The notes: a model not told the origin generated them from the letters alone. Counted from the stretch's first letter, positions 25,025-37,694 are shown. The stretch is DNA of 64,000 bases from Ryuthela nishihirai (GCA_038380435.1 JAWZYU010000018.1:55347251-55411250); one strand, 5' to 3'. Numbers and translations: made by a program.

Positions 25025-25382
25025 TCCTCTCAGCGGCACATTTTTTGTACACAATGAACTAAACGGCCAGGTCACAAAAACCCCAAAGACTCAGAGAATA
25101 TTTGGGAAAAGGGAACTGTGGACAGCTGTTAGGTGACAGATGATAGTCTTCCGTCAAGACCATCCAACACGTTCTTTAACGTGCACAATATATAGCTCTC
25201 CCGCACACGGGATCATGGTTTTAGGTCGTATTCGACAAATGGCGGCCTTTCGAAGCCCACCGTAGTCCTACACTGACCGAGGTAGGTTTAGTGCAAATAA
25301 ATCTCAACCCTGGAGCAGGTGAAACTCGAAAGGGAGAGCTGCAGATGCAGATTACGAGTCTCGAGCGCTACCGACTGAGCCC
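25025..25382 (-). mobile_element. SINE family 2, near full-length copy
   Basis: Read on the minus strand it begins 'gctcagtcggtagcgctcga' (A-box-like), then 'ctttcgagtttcacc' (diverged B box), 'ggttgagatttatttgc', 'gtgcacgttaaagaacgtgt', 'cacctaacagctgtcc', 'tttgtgacctggccgtttag' and 'gtgccgctgagagg'. The order is the same in all family 2 copies and defines an element of about 350 bp. Confidence 0.88.
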
Positions 25383-25398
25383 CCCCCCCCCCCCCCCC
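25380..25398 (+). repeat. Run of 19 C
   Basis: A pure C homopolymer lies exactly at the head of the family 2 SINE. Its length is likely unstable and prone to sequencing error. Confidence 0.95.
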
Positions 25399-25689
25399 GA
25401 TGTAATTGGTATCAAAATATTTCGCTTTTATGATGGTCTATCTATATTTTATGAAATTTACCAGGACGGTGATGATGACTTCATTTGAAGTCATGAATTA
25501 ATTTGACTTATTAACTAAAAAATGAATCGCATCTGGCGAATATGAGATGCTTGTTTGCAAGCCAAAAAATTTAGTTTTTTGCGCACTCTAATGGTGGAAT
25601 TTCAAGATAATGGAATAGATATAAGTATAATAATAAATAATAATAATAAACTCTATCTAATATATATAATATATATATATCTAATATAT

Positions 25690-25815
25690 CTAATAGACTC
25701 TATCTGATCTACTGGGTAGCATATCTGACTTCTAAGGCCAGAGAGGCATGTCCGTTTCTATGTTGTATGACAGACTAGGACAGGCCTAATATAGCTTCTA
25801 GGTTATCTCCGTTCT
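25690..25815 (+). repeat. Possible third SINE-like repeat, copy 1
   Basis: 'tgatctactgggtagc', 'ctaaggccagag', 'gcatgtccg' and 'ggcctaatat' align with 29813-29945. The start resembles a tRNA A-box region, but no B box is evident. Confidence 0.4.
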
Positions 25816-27181
25816 TTGTCAGGGAAGTACCTTTTTAAAACATTTAATTAAATTTAAACGAAATCGTGAAGAGTAATTTTTTTTACTGTCTATCCAGCCC
25901 AGAAAGAAATTTTCATTTACGATCAACAAATCTCTTCTAACAGTACAAGTAAAAGCAATGAGTAGAACCAAAGCCGAAAGAAGCGGATTTAAGAAATCCG
26001 TATGTCATCAAAGTCGTTCGTTTGCCGGAGTGTCTATCTGATGTGTCTTTACGCATTTGCACGTGAATAGAGTAACTTTCCCCCACGGCTGCTGTGCTGT
26101 GCGGATTGGTCTTCTAAATGATCGCCGATCTCCATCCCTGAACATCGACGCTAAATGAAAGTTCAAACAGCAGTGTAGCTTTCGACATTTCTGCTACACG
26201 GAGCGAACTTGCACTCAAAGCATGAGACTGCGTAATGGTCAATAATGAGAGTAAATTAAAACGCTTACACTCAAGGTTTCCTTTCTCTTACCTGCTTTTG
26301 CTGAGTAAATTCTAACTCGTTAGTTAGGAAATGGAAACTAGCTTTGGCATCAACCAAATCATCAGGAAGAAGAAAGACTGGGAGAGTGTCTGCCGATTTG
26401 GCCTCGGGGCCCTTCAGGACGAACAACGGCCAACCAAGAGAAACGAACACCGGGACTTATTAGGTTCGCAGACCGTGAACCTATCTAATCTAATATCGTT
26501 TGGGAGCCATTGAGTAGAGGAAACGTTGTTTGCTTTACCGAGAGATTTGCGTATTGCCGCTAATTACATGCTAAATAAATTATTAGCGACGAATACAAAG
26601 GATTAAATCGCTGAATTGCTATTCTGCAATGTAATCTACAAAATTTATGGTTTCTTCTTGGACCTGTAGATTGTTTGGAAATCTTTGTTTGCTTGAAGGC
26701 ATTTGACAGGAAAGCTTATTAAATCATTTTCTCCGCTCCCCAATTAGCCAGGTCGCTGATTGTGCAATTAAATAACACTTAGATGAAGCTCGTTTCCTTT
26801 AAATGCATTTATGTATCTGTTAAAAAATAAATAAATAGTATAATCAAAGATAGCAATAATCGAATGATGATAAAGGAGAGAGTTAAATGTGCAAAGCCTC
26901 AATGTCAAGGTTCACCAAAAGTGTGTCTTTGAAAAAGGGCTGCAAAATATTGCTGTAGAAGGAAAGAACCTCCAAACAATGCTTTCAAATTCCAAACGTC
27001 AGGTGAAAGTTGTAATGTAATATCAAGATTTTTAGTGTTGAAATCGAAAATTTAATTCATCAAAATGTATTTACAATACGTTTTGATCGCAAGGGAAACT
27101 CCATTTTTCATAAGTCGAATATCGGTTTAGCAGTTATTTGCGTGATTCGCATTTGTCCCCATTGAACAGCAACCTGATTGA
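25816..27181. other. No gene recognised
   Basis: Mixed-composition DNA. The 60-codon open frame at 26331-26513 has no domain. Nothing further is supported. Confidence 0.4.
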
Positions 27182-28401
27182 TATACACCGAAGATCCAAA
27201 ACCCGCGCGTCTTTATGCAAATCGAAGCAACTGCAGACAAACGACGGCGCGTGTGATGGTCATGAAATGATATAAATAACACCTGACAATGATCTCTGTT
27301 AATCAGTATTATTCTTGTTCTTCAGATGGGAAACACAGAGGACTAAAGTGAGTTTGATAAAGGTCAAATTGTAATGGCCAAACGACTAGGTCAGAGCATT
27401 TCCCAGACGGCAAGGTTTGTGAGGTGCTCATTGTCAGCTGTGGTTAATGCCTTCAAAAAGTGGTTCGAGGAGGGAAAAACCACGAACCGCCGGCAAGGTG
27501 TGGGCCGACCACAGCTCATCGATGCTAGAGGTGAGGGGAGGCTATCCGGTATGGTAGAAGCTAACAGAAGGGATACTGTGGCGCAACTCACCCGTAATTT
27601 GAATGCTGGTGACGGGAGTAATGTATCATAACACACAGCACATCGAACCTTTCTGAAAATGGGGCTGCATAGACACAGGCTGCTCAGAGTGCCCATGCTA
27701 AGCTCGGTGCTAACCTGACCTACAATGGGCACACGAGCATGAAAACTGGTACTTGAATGATTAGAAGAAGGTCGTCTGGTCCGATGAATATATTTTCCTG
27801 TTACACTATGTGGACGACCAGGTACGTGTGCGTCGTTTCTCTGTGGAACCAAGATTGTTTCTCCAGGATGCACCATGGGATGAAAACAAGTCGGTGGAGG
27901 AAGTGTAATGATTTGGGCAAACGTCTGCTAGGAAACCCTGAGTCCAGTTATTGATGTGCACAAAACCATGACGTCTACCACCTACCTAAGTATCATTGCA
28001 GACTCGGTACATCCTTTCAGGGCAATGGTATTCCCCTCTAGTAGTGCCTTCTTTCAGCAGGATAATGTGCCATGACAGACTGCCCGGATTGTTCGACAAT
28101 AGTTCACGGAACATGAGAAAGATTTCCAAGTATAGCCCCGGCCTCCAAATTCACCAGACTCAATCCAATCGAAGATCTGTAGTTTGTGTTGGAACAGCTT
28201 ATCCGATCGACGGCAACTCAACCATGTAACCTACAATAGTTAAAGGATCTGCTGGTAACGTGTTGGTACCAGATATCACAAGACACCTTTAGAAATCTTT
28301 CAGCGTCCATGCCTCGCTGGGTAAGAGCTGTTTTGACAACACGTGGAGGACCAACATCTTATTAGGCAGGTGGTCATAATGTTTTTGCTCTTTTGAGTAT
28401 A
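27182..28401 (+). mobile_element. Tc1-like element 1 with broken transposase
   Basis: Imperfect terminal inverted repeats: 'atacaccgaagatccaaaac' on the left against 'atactcaaaagagcaaaaac' from the right. The transposase starts at 27374. Its first 85 residues hold the helix-turn-helix region ('[20 protein letters not shown]') and the 'GVGRP' linker, then a stop. In shifted frames the catalytic core continues with 'VWSDE' (first Asp codon 27783), 'QQDNVP' (second Asp codon 28061) and 'PNSPD' followed, after a one-base loss, by 'NPIEDL' (Glu codon 28171). The core is recognisable but the gene is inactivated by several indels and stops. Confidence 0.9.
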
Positions 28402-28444
28402 TCTTCAAGTGTTCCCAATTGAGGATGACTGGAAAACAAATCTA

Positions 28445-29245
28445 AATAACCGATAATGAATGGTGGCCTGAACCGCAGCTTATAATACCCAATGGAGAAC
28501 GACTTGTAATAGCTCAAAATCATCCAGTGGACATTGTAATGAACCAGAGTTTACAAAATCATAATGGAGAGCTGCTTGTACCACAACTAAATATCATTCA
28601 AAGAATAGAGGCCTGAACACAGCTTACAATGCTCCAGTGGATGGTGTCCTGAACCACAACTTAAAAAACACCAAGAGATGGTGGCCTGGACACGGTTTAA
28701 AATGCCTCGCAATGGAAAGTAGCGTAAGCCAGGTGTTAAGATGCTCTAAATGAATGGTCTCTCCAATCTTTTCTTTAACTAACCACAAAAAGTGGACGTG
28801 TGAACCACAGTTAAATAACCATATGGAAAGTTGGTCTAAACAAAAATCTAAAATTCAACAACGGGTTGAGTTGTACTGTTTTACTTTCAAATAACATTAT
28901 TTTGCATGCAATGGGCGAAATGGCAAGCAGAAGAACCTCAAGGACTCAGTGAAGGCTGGGCGTAGGGGTCACTGTACAGGTGTTAGGAGAAGGATAATCT
29001 CTGGTCTAGGACATTCATCATTATATTTAATGTGGGAATGTCTTTACGTTCTATTTAACGGACTGCAGCCTTTTCAACCATCGGTTTTCCAACGGACCTT
29101 GCCTGAACTTAAAATGTCTCAATGGATGGTAGTCTGAATCTCAGTTAAAAATTTCCCACAATAGTAGGTAACTGAACTACGGCTTATATGTTTCAATGGA
29201 AATAGTCTAAACCACGGTTGAAAATATTCTCCCAGGGTATGTTGG
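28445..29245 (+). repeat. Degenerate 37-bp minisatellite
   Basis: Units follow the theme 'atggtggcctgaaccacagc' then 'ttaaaatgctccaatgg', about 37 bp each. They run from 28455 to about 28760 and reappear more decayed at 29105-29240. Between them (28860-29100) is unrelated sequence without a recognised feature. Confidence 0.7.
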
Positions 29246-29812
29246 TATTTTCAAGTTACACTATATGCTAAATGTTACAGCAGGTCGTGGCATTGTTATT
29301 TACACTACAGGGACTCTCAGTAACTAGATTCCAAGTAGAAACCTGAAACAAACGTTGAATGTGTATATTTGTTTTAAAGACAAGAGAGGTTTCACGTAGG
29401 CCAAAACTAAATTATTTCGCGGGTAAACACTATTTTACACAAAGCAATGCTATTATTTAAAATTGTTCTTAACTGGTGGCCGAAACAACCTACATCTGTT
29501 GAATCAAGTTTCTTTGAAAGTGCATTTAGCTTGTTGCAAAATACGTCGTTATTCTGATACCTATGTTATCCAGTTTTCTGCATAATAATAAAAGAGTGTT
29601 GAGTATGTTGCTTATCAAACTTTGTGTCAAATGTACGAATTCCCTCAAATATTTCTTACCTGTCTCTGTTTGCCGGTATCTCATACGTATTTTGTTTCTT
29701 TAAATATCAGGGGAATATCCATGGAAACAATACACTCTTGATCAATGGTTCACAGAGCTATGAGATATATCGACACTCATTATAAATATATAAAATACCC
29801 ACTAGACCTTAC

Positions 29813-29945
29813 CTGATCTAGTGGTTAACTACTAAGACCAGCGGACATGTCCTTGTGTAAGTGTTTGTATGTTATATAAGAAACTTGGACAAACCTAATA
29901 TCTACGTCGTTTGTGTAAGGAAGTGCCTATCTTCTTCCTTTTTTT
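29813..29945 (+). repeat. Possible third SINE-like repeat, copy 2
   Basis: 'tgatctagtggttaac', 'actaagaccag', 'acatgtcc' and 'aacctaatat' align with 25690-25815. It ends against the left terminus of Tc1-like element 2. Confidence 0.4.
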
Positions 29946-29949
29946 TATA

Positions 29950-31362
29950 CACTACATACATTGAAATTGCCCCACCCAGAAGGAGTGAGAGGATAGGGGT
30001 GAAATGTAGCACACACATAACAATACATATTGACATACCATGATTTAATTTGCAGCCACTTACAGCAGCTAGAAGATGAGATAATGCAGCACAATGTGAC
30101 TGCCTCAGTAGGTGATTGCCCCGCCGTGAACGGCAATACAGGCAGCAATACGGCGTGGCATGGAGTCATACAGTCGACGGATATGGTCCTGAGGAATTGC
30201 ACACTAAGCAGCGCTGGCTTGCTCCCATAATTCATCGAGATTCCGTGCCAGCCAGTTAGAGGATTGCACACATTGTCCAATGTGGTCTCACAGATTTTCT
30301 ATTGGGGATAAATCTGGAGATAGCGCTGGCCATGGCAATACTTCATCATGTTGCAAACATTGTCTAGCAGTGTGTACACAGGCATTGTCATGCTGGAAAA
30401 TGGGCTGCTGCATGCCTCCCAGGAACGGTAGCAAAATGGGCTGCAGAACCACGTATGTATTGTGCAGCTGTCAATGTTCTTGTGATGCGGAGAAGAGGTG
30501 ACATGCTGTCATATCCAATAGCAACCCATACTATAATGTCTGGCTAACGGGCGGTGTGCCAGTCACAAACAACAGCTGGATCCGTCCTATTGCCAGGTTG
30601 TCGCCACGTCGATCGTCAGCACCCAGATAGAAACGTGATTCATCACTAAATACAACAGTTGAGTGATTCATCACTAAATATCCCTAATATCACTAAATGC
30701 AACAGATTCGTGACCCCAGTTCGCACGACTTCAGCACCAAGCCAGACGAGCACTGCCACGGTTTGCAGTCAATGTCAGTCGACGTAACGGTTGCCTAGAG
30801 CGAAGGTGTGCCTCATGCAACCTCCGATTTACCGTTCGGGTTGTTATGGGGACATCTATGGCTGCTGACACAGCCCGTCGAATATCTCCTGCAGTGCCCT
30901 ATGGTGACGAACAAGCATGTCGAACAATGCGCCTATCAAGCCGTGCTTATGTCTGTCGGATGGCAAAACTCCCTCTGCGACGCACACTAGAACCTTAATT
31001 TCACCACTGTTGCCAACAGTTCGTGCATCCCAATGAACATGGACAGCTCCATGACATATAGTCCATCCAGCTTCACATAGGCCTTTAATTCTTCCTCTCT
31101 CAAAAGCATCCAAATGGCGATAAACCTGCCGATGGCGTGTAGCATTCATTTTCGGCCTTCACTGAACAATTTCCAAGCAGAACCACCTAATCTCAACCGT
31201 TCGCACTACTTCCACCTGCATAAGCACAATACCATCCTTGTTCCAGCCACACAGCTTCGGATTATAATCATTTTCATATCTCAACTGCGCACACCCGCCC
31301 TTCTATTTGCATGTTTGTACGACATGTATTTCTGGGTGGGGCACACTCAATGTCGAGTAGTG
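29950..31362 (-). mobile_element. Tc1-like element 2, 1.4 kb, broken transposase
   Basis: The ends pair as inverted repeats of about 36 bp: 'cactacatacattgaaatt' and 'gccccacccagaa' against the reverse complement of 'ttctgggtggggc' and 'gagtagtg'. TA flanks both ends. On the minus strand the transposase begins at 31149 with 'YRHLDAFERGRIKGLCEAGW', then 'ISDESRF'-like sequence near 30640, 'FQHDNACVHTARQ' near 30390 and 'PALSPDLSPIENL' near 30310. It ends with 'LYDSMPRRIAACIAV' near 30150. Frameshifts and stops interrupt it. A local duplication, 'gtgattcatcactaaata' twice near 30635-30680, also disrupts the frame. Confidence 0.92.
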
Positions 31363-33164
31363 TATATATATATTAAACAATAAGCTCGCTAGAAGACTGG
31401 AGATGGAACCATAAAACCACCAAATCAGTTTTAAAATCTGACACTATGTCGTAACGCTTTAATGTTTATGAATCAGTAGTGTGATGTATCATCTGAGAAA
31501 AACAATTTCTAAAAGCAATCTTTATAATGAACTTGAAAGCACATTTAGTTACCTATTAGTTGTAAAAATACCTTGACGTTTACGTCAATAAATTTAATTA
31601 TCAGAATTATTAAGATAGCATGTAGTCCCTTGCTTCCATGGATATTCCACTGATAATGTAAAGAAAAATAAAGACGTATCAGATAGTGGCGAACACAGAC
31701 TGTTACATCATTTATGTAAATAGAGTATAAAGGCATACCCTAATGCAATTCACTGCTTTGGGGAAAGCTACAATATATCCGTGAGGCAATAAATAACTTC
31801 ATTATATTTATATCAGTTAAATAGTCAAACTGACTAGTGAAGTTAAAAAAAATGGCAAAGTTCTTCCCTAAAGGAATTAAGTCATCCTGCCAGGTAAACT
31901 AGTGAGGTTGGTATAACGTTGCTTTTTTATGCTGAACGAGTGATTTTGATAATGCAGTTAGTAAATGATGACGCTTTAATTAAAAGTTAGACAGATAATC
32001 TTCTTGATATGAGCTGCGTGTGAGAGATTAATACACTCTTGACAGGTGCGGATCGGAGTTTAATTACCAAACATCCGCTCTCCATATGCTGCTCTAGAGA
32101 TTCTCGGTAATGGAAACGACTCGGATTGCTGCTCGTAGAGGCCCGTCAATCGATGTGAGCAGTGCGTTCACCTTTTCCTCTTTACCTCTGCTCTGTTTAA
32201 TGCAGTTTCCGACATCCAACGGAAATTCGCATTTCACCCATTTTCTACTGTGGTTCTTGTGTTTTACGTCACATACATCAAAGAAAAGAAAAAACATATA
32301 ATTTAAGTTGGAATAAAATTACTCAACTTCAGATTCCTTAGGTCCTCGAAGCTTTTTTTTTATTAACTTAAAGAGAAGCATCTATCATCTGACTTAAAAA
32401 GTTTGATAAAAATATGCCAAGTGCAGATTTTAAAAGATTTGACAGTGGGGAATGGGGTAGGAAAAAATGACAAAATGATCTGTGCTTTTGTTATAAACAT
32501 AGTTTCATACATAAATTTGTAAACTGATAAATTAAATTAATAATAGTGTTAAATGCATATTAGGCTAGAATAAAGAGACAAAATGACTGACATCTTAACT
32601 TAAATAAAAATCACTGTGTCCTTTCCAGTCAGATCTTTAAAGTGCAATGCGATGATCATTGGGTTCGTTAATGAAAATGGCTGTGAATCTTGTGTGAAGA
32701 TTAGTTGTGCCTTCAGATAAATATAAGAACTTCACAAACAGGAATAACTGACGATGGAAATGGAAAATTCTAGTTTTTGTGTTTTTCTGCGTTTTAATAT
32801 CTGTATTATATCATTTTTATTCTGTTATTACTATTAGTATTAAAATTATTAATTAAGTATTCATTTTTCTGTTTTTTGACTAACTACGTTGTTTGTAAAT
32901 AATCCTGTTTCTATAGGCCCTGATAATACAGATGCAGATAGTAGAAAATTGATAACAAGATAAATTTATTCTATAAATTAAATTTAAATCTCACGTTCCA
33001 CACATTTTTCCTTAGCCTCGTTTTGCAGATTCTCTAGAAATATTGTATAATTTTATTAATTTATATCAGTTCAGAAGTTATATTGAATTTTATTTATTGA
33101 TTTATATTTCATTTCCCTGAAATACTGTATCAAATTATAAAAATTATGATTATACAGGTAAAAC
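31363..33164. other. No gene recognised
   Basis: AT-rich. Overlapping open frames on both strands at 32094-32301 (about 65 codons) have no identifiable domain and no splice or promoter context. Confidence 0.45.
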
Positions 33165-34450
33165 TTGCATCATCATTATCATCTACCTGAAACAACCATC
33201 GGTTACGCAGGTCCGACCACATTGTGCAATTAGTTCTTCAAATATATCTGTCCTAAGCTACATCTGCTGCATCTGGCTACTGTACACCAATTCTAACCAG
33301 GTCATGTTTGACATCCCACCCATTGCATCCCATGTCTCTCACTCTTTTTCAGGTCTTTAGACACACTGTTCATAACCCTATTATCTAATCTATAATTATA
33401 CATATGGGCAACAAGGTCTAACCAACGGAGTCTCTCTCTCTGCGCAATATGCTGCTTAAAGGAGGTTACTGACTCCTTTGCCTAACCTCATCACTATTTG
33501 CAAAGCTGAACCACCTAATGCCCAATATAATGCGTAAGCATCTAGAATCAAGAACAATCAAGTTGCCTATTATCTGATTCACAAAGGGTCCACGTTTCAC
33601 TAGTATAACTAACTCTAGAAAGAACTAAACTGTTATACAGTATAATTGTAATCTTTAGGTGTAAACGTCTATTTCTCTACATTCTCCATAAATTTTTAAA
33701 CGTCCCGGCTGCAATCAATATTCGTCTGTTAATCTCATGCTGCACATCACCAGTAGCTGTTACATAGCTCCTAAGATAATTAAATTGAGACATCAGTTCA
33801 AGTCTGCAACCATTCAGGTAAACTGAACTAATGCCTGGTATATTTTCCTCACTTTAATTTTCTCTCTATTTAATACCAACCTACTCTGCTACCAGTCTCA
33901 TCAACAGCTATAATGAAAGTGTTCATCTCATCAATATCATTTCCCAAAAGGGCCAAATCATCAGAATAATCTGAATCGGAAACTGTCCTATCCCTGGACC
34001 ATTTAAGGTCAAAATCTTGTCTTTGCAATGAATTTCGCAAAACATAATCAATAATCAAAACTAAAGAGAAAGGGAGACAAAATGCACCCTTGTCGAACAC
34101 CAGAAGCAATACTAAATCACTTGCAACAAGCCTTACCAACTCTCACACAATACTCAGTGTTATTAAACAGAGCTTTCATTACATTAACTATCATGTCTGA
34201 TATGCCATAGGGTCTCATGATCAACCACAAATTATGACGATTAATATAGACAAAAGCCTTTTTGAGATAAAAAAAAAGCTAGCAACCAAAGGTTTCTGAT
34301 CGTAACCAAAAGTCTTCATTCCTCAAGAATCTGCCTGTGAAAATATCTGATCACCAATCACTTACCACTTCTGAATCCACACTGCTCATCACCCAATTAT
34401 CCGTCAACCAGATTCTTAATATTATTATGCACAATCATACAAAAATTCAC
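33165..34450 (-). mobile_element. RTE-like LINE copy 2, heavily decayed
   Basis: It matches copies 1 and 3 in the same orientation. It starts at a short 'catcatcattatcat' tail and keeps 'gttacatagctcctaagata' and 'ccttgtcgaacaccagaag'. The only longish frame (33870-34139) still reads 'SDSDYSDDLALLGNDID', in which the YADD catalytic motif has become YSDD. The usual 'FGHVARM' region is broken. It is the most diverged of the three close copies and probably the oldest. Confidence 0.85.
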
Positions 34451-36342
34451 TTTCACATCAATATAAATAAAGCAAAGTTTGTTATTTTTTAAATTTCTTT
34501 TCTTAGCTTTGTTTTCTTTTATTTAAAGTATTGTAATTATTTTATAAGGCATATATTCCTTAAATTATCATATGCCGTTTTCTTTTTCAAGTTCAGGTTT
34601 AATTTCATTTATGAGAGGATGCAATTTACAGTCAGCATGAGCAGTCCAGGAGATTTTTTTAATTTCAATTATCAATCAAATTAAAATGTAAATAATGTGA
34701 AAATTGCAGAAATGTTTTTACAAAAACAAGTCAGATGGTTAGTAATATTTCATCATTTAATAGTTATAGTGGTAAAAGTTCATCATTTTTAAAGTAATAT
34801 ATAACATAATATTACATCGTTTATGCACATTGTAATTATTTTCAAAACTCATTAGATTTACTGTTGTTAACATGGTACTGAAAATAACATGTATGAGGAG
34901 TTTACATGTCCCTCCTCTTCATTTTAAAACATCTAATTTATTAGTAATTTGTATAGGGATTCTAAACTAAATGTTAGCAATAAAATATTGTAAATTATAA
35001 ATGTCATCGAGCAGAATCATATTAATATAGTGTAATGAATTTTTAATAGGAAATCTTCAGCGAGAGCTCAAAAAAATGTTTAGCAACCAAAATTAATTAA
35101 AAAAACTAATTTTTTACAAAAGTATAAATAAAAACCCAAATGTAAAATAAAGTCAACTAACACTAATCCTTGTCATCATCACTATTAAATCATACCATCA
35201 AAAGAATGCTTTACAATAACTAATTATACTTAAATACCTCGCTGTCATCAAATTTCCTTTGCTTTTTCACTAGTAGACTTCTTCGACACATTACTTCCCA
35301 TAAATTAGATTTCATAACGTCAACTCTACTAAAAGAATAAATTCAAAAATGTAATAAAACGTAATTCAACTCTTTTTAATACGGTGAACTTCCTCGTTTC
35401 TCTTTACTCGTTATATTTTTAAAGTCTCTGTCTGTTCCAATAGGCTAATGACGTAATTCACCCGCTGAAGCACACGCGAACGTCAAAATGATACAGCACA
35501 TCATGGTTCCATTGTTTCTCGTTCATCTGTCGTAACAATATTTTAGAAGTAAAATTTATATTTGCCGAACTAAAAAAATATAAATCATTGATTTCAATTC
35601 ACACTTATTACTAAAGTTTCTTAAGAACATTGTAAATTCCTGAATGTTAAAATTCGATATACTGATAATAATTTTGTAAAATTTCCTTTTTATTAAATTG
35701 AAAAATTTTATTCCTTTATATTTTCCCAATTGCTTTCGTTAACTTCTTACGAAACTATACGTAAATATTTTATGTTTTGCCAATCAGATTTATCAAATTT
35801 AATTGGTTTATACTTTTTATATGTCGAAAAGTAGATTTAAATTAATCATATAATTCTATACAATGGACAATTCCAGCATCTGATCAATGTTAGCATTACT
35901 AAATGCGTAGGAAAAAAAAATTCAAAATTTTAGGCTTAAGATACGAATAATGAATACGCAAAATTTTCTTCTTATTAAATTGGTAAATTTTATTTGATTA
36001 TATTATTTACCACTTAAATTTATTAACTGTTATTAGCGTATAATTTACTAATTAAATTTGGTGTATTGAATTTGTGTACGTTTTATAGATACAGCGAAGG
36101 TTTAATTTAATTCTACTCAATGTACAACAAATTATTCCAACATCTGAAGATATAATTTTTTTAAAGAGAGGAAGGCATTCTCCTACACAAAAACAGAGAT
36201 AAACTAGAAGCTCTATTAGGTAGGCTGATTTCTCTTGTAAAACATACGGGGACATACCCGCTGGTTTAGTAATCAGGTACGTTAACCACTAGACGAGCTA
36301 TGAACTTTACATTGCTCTCAAGATATTCAGAAACAGATATTA
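34451..36342. other. AT-rich region; short repeat at 35440-35540
   Basis: About 90 bp at 35440-35540 ('atgacgtaattc', 'acagcacatcatg', 'catctgtcgtaacaatatt') reappears at 58862-58955. No gene is seen in the rest. Confidence 0.55.
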
Positions 36343-36345
36343 CAT

Positions 36346-36545
36346 AAAAAAATACCCCCTCAAGCAACGGCTTGCCACAGAGGTCTGACAGGAGCCTGTC
36401 AGTTTATATACCATAGTAGAAGGTCTGTGAGGATGGCAGGACCTCAGCAGAAAAACAACACACACATCCATGCCTTACCCGGGCTCGAACCCAGGTCCCT
36501 TAGATCACTAGTCAAGCGCGCTAACCACTCGGCCATTGGACGGCA
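36346..36545 (-). mobile_element. SINE family 1, near full-length copy
   Basis: Reverse orientation with tail 'aataccccctcaagcaacgg', the palindrome 'ctgacaggagcctgtcag', B-box region 'cccgggctcgaacccaggtc' and head 'gcgcgctaaccactcggcc'. Flanks share 'atattaca', possibly a short target duplication. After it 'attacagtagaggtg' is repeated twice (36547-36578). Confidence 0.88.
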
Positions 36546-36648
36546 TTATTACAGTAGAGGTGATATTACAGTAGAGGTGCTAAAAGCGATTCGATGTTTT
36601 AATCCCCACCACCTCCATGATCTTTGGGTGATGGATATTTTCTTGGCT

Positions 36649-36788
36649 AGAAATTAGTGATCTGGCAACCTTCGTGTCACGTGACACGAAGGTTGCCAGA
36701 TCACTAATTTCTAAATAAAATCGTTGCCAGATATTTTTTCTGAATTCTGTAATCGACCATAGTGTTCGGATACTTTTTTGAGCGACTG
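36649..36788 (-). mobile_element. Palindromic MITE containing a 64-bp perfect palindrome
   Basis: Bases 36649-36712 are a perfect inverted repeat with no spacer, centred between 36680 and 36681 at 'gtgtcac|gtgacac'. The right arm continues to the terminus 'gagcgactg' at 36788, flanked by TA. The outer left arm is missing. Compare the complete copy at 56561-56775. Confidence 0.93.
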
Positions 36789-37127
36789 TACATTGAATAG
36801 CTTGAATGAGTTGTCCCTTAATATTACAGGCCATATCTTTAATTCTCCTGGAAACTGTGTCGTTTAACAAAGGAATGATTCTGACAAAGTTTGCCTCATT
36901 TTGACCAAACATACAAGAAGTTATTTCTTCCGCTACTGGAAGAATGAGTGACTCGTCTATTGGGTGAGCATGAACTACAGCGCCGCGCTTCGTCGCTGAG
37001 CTCTCAAAAATTAATCAGTAACAGTGTTGCCAATTTAGCGACTTTGTTACTAGATCTAGCGATTTTTGTACTCTCACGGCGTACCCGAAAAAAAATTACC
37101 ACCTACCCCAAGTTGAGAACCCATAAC

Positions 37128-37186
37128 ATAGTACGTTATTCGTAGCGTTGTGATTGGTTAAACAAACGCTATGAATAACGTACTAT
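37128..37186. repeat. 22-bp-arm hairpin
   Basis: 'atagtacgttattcgtagcg' plus 'tt' (37128-37149) pairs with 37165-37186 with one mismatch, around a 15-base loop containing 'gattgg'. It lies at the outer edge of the large inverted repeat to its right. Confidence 0.85.
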
Positions 37187-37694
37187 TCGAACTTTCAAAT
37201 TTAGAAAACATCAATATACATTGTACACTATATACGTGATGTCTTACTTTCATGTGATGTTACTGAGGATACTTATATCTGTTAGGTTATGTGTCCGCCA
37301 ATCTTCATGTGATGCCGGAGGGAACTCCTGCCTTATGTTGGGTCCTCCTGCACCGTTTTGTGACTGTCCCCACTTTTCCTCACAACGCTAATTTTTGCCG
37401 ATGGACTCTGGAATATTGCAGGAAAATAAATTTCACAAGGTTGATTTATTTTTCTGCAACGTACCAGAGTCTATCGGCAAAAATTGGAACTGTCAGTAAA
37501 AGTGCCTACAGTCATATAACGATGTAGGAGAACCCAACGTTTATAAGAAGTCTCTCAGACATCGCAATGAGATTGACGAAAACAGAACTTAGCAGATGTA
37601 GGTATCTTCAGTAGCATCAGGTGAAAGCAAAATTTTATGTGTGTAGTGCACAATGTATATTGACGTTTACAAAATCTGTCAGTGAAATAGTGCA
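37184..37694. repeat. Large imperfect inverted repeat, about 250-bp arms
   Basis: The arms 37184-37432 and 37443-37694 match in reverse complement over their length with scattered substitutions, around a loop of about 10 bp. Matching pairs include 'aatttttgccgatggactct' with 'agagtctatcggcaaaaatt', 'gttgggtcctcctgc' with 'gtaggagaacccaac', 'gatgttactgaggatac' with 'gtatcttcagtagcatc', and 'atcaatatacattgtac' with 'gcacaatgtatattgac'. There is no long open frame. It may be a fold-back transposon or a source of double-stranded RNA; neither is shown. Confidence 0.82.

Noticed and set aside
27391..27876. 161-codon minus-strand frame
   Set aside because: It is the antisense shadow of the Tc1-like transposase, which has the recognisable motifs on the plus strand.
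36580..36912. 110-codon minus-strand frame
   Set aside because: It is assembled from MITE palindrome sequence and flank, with no recognisable domain.
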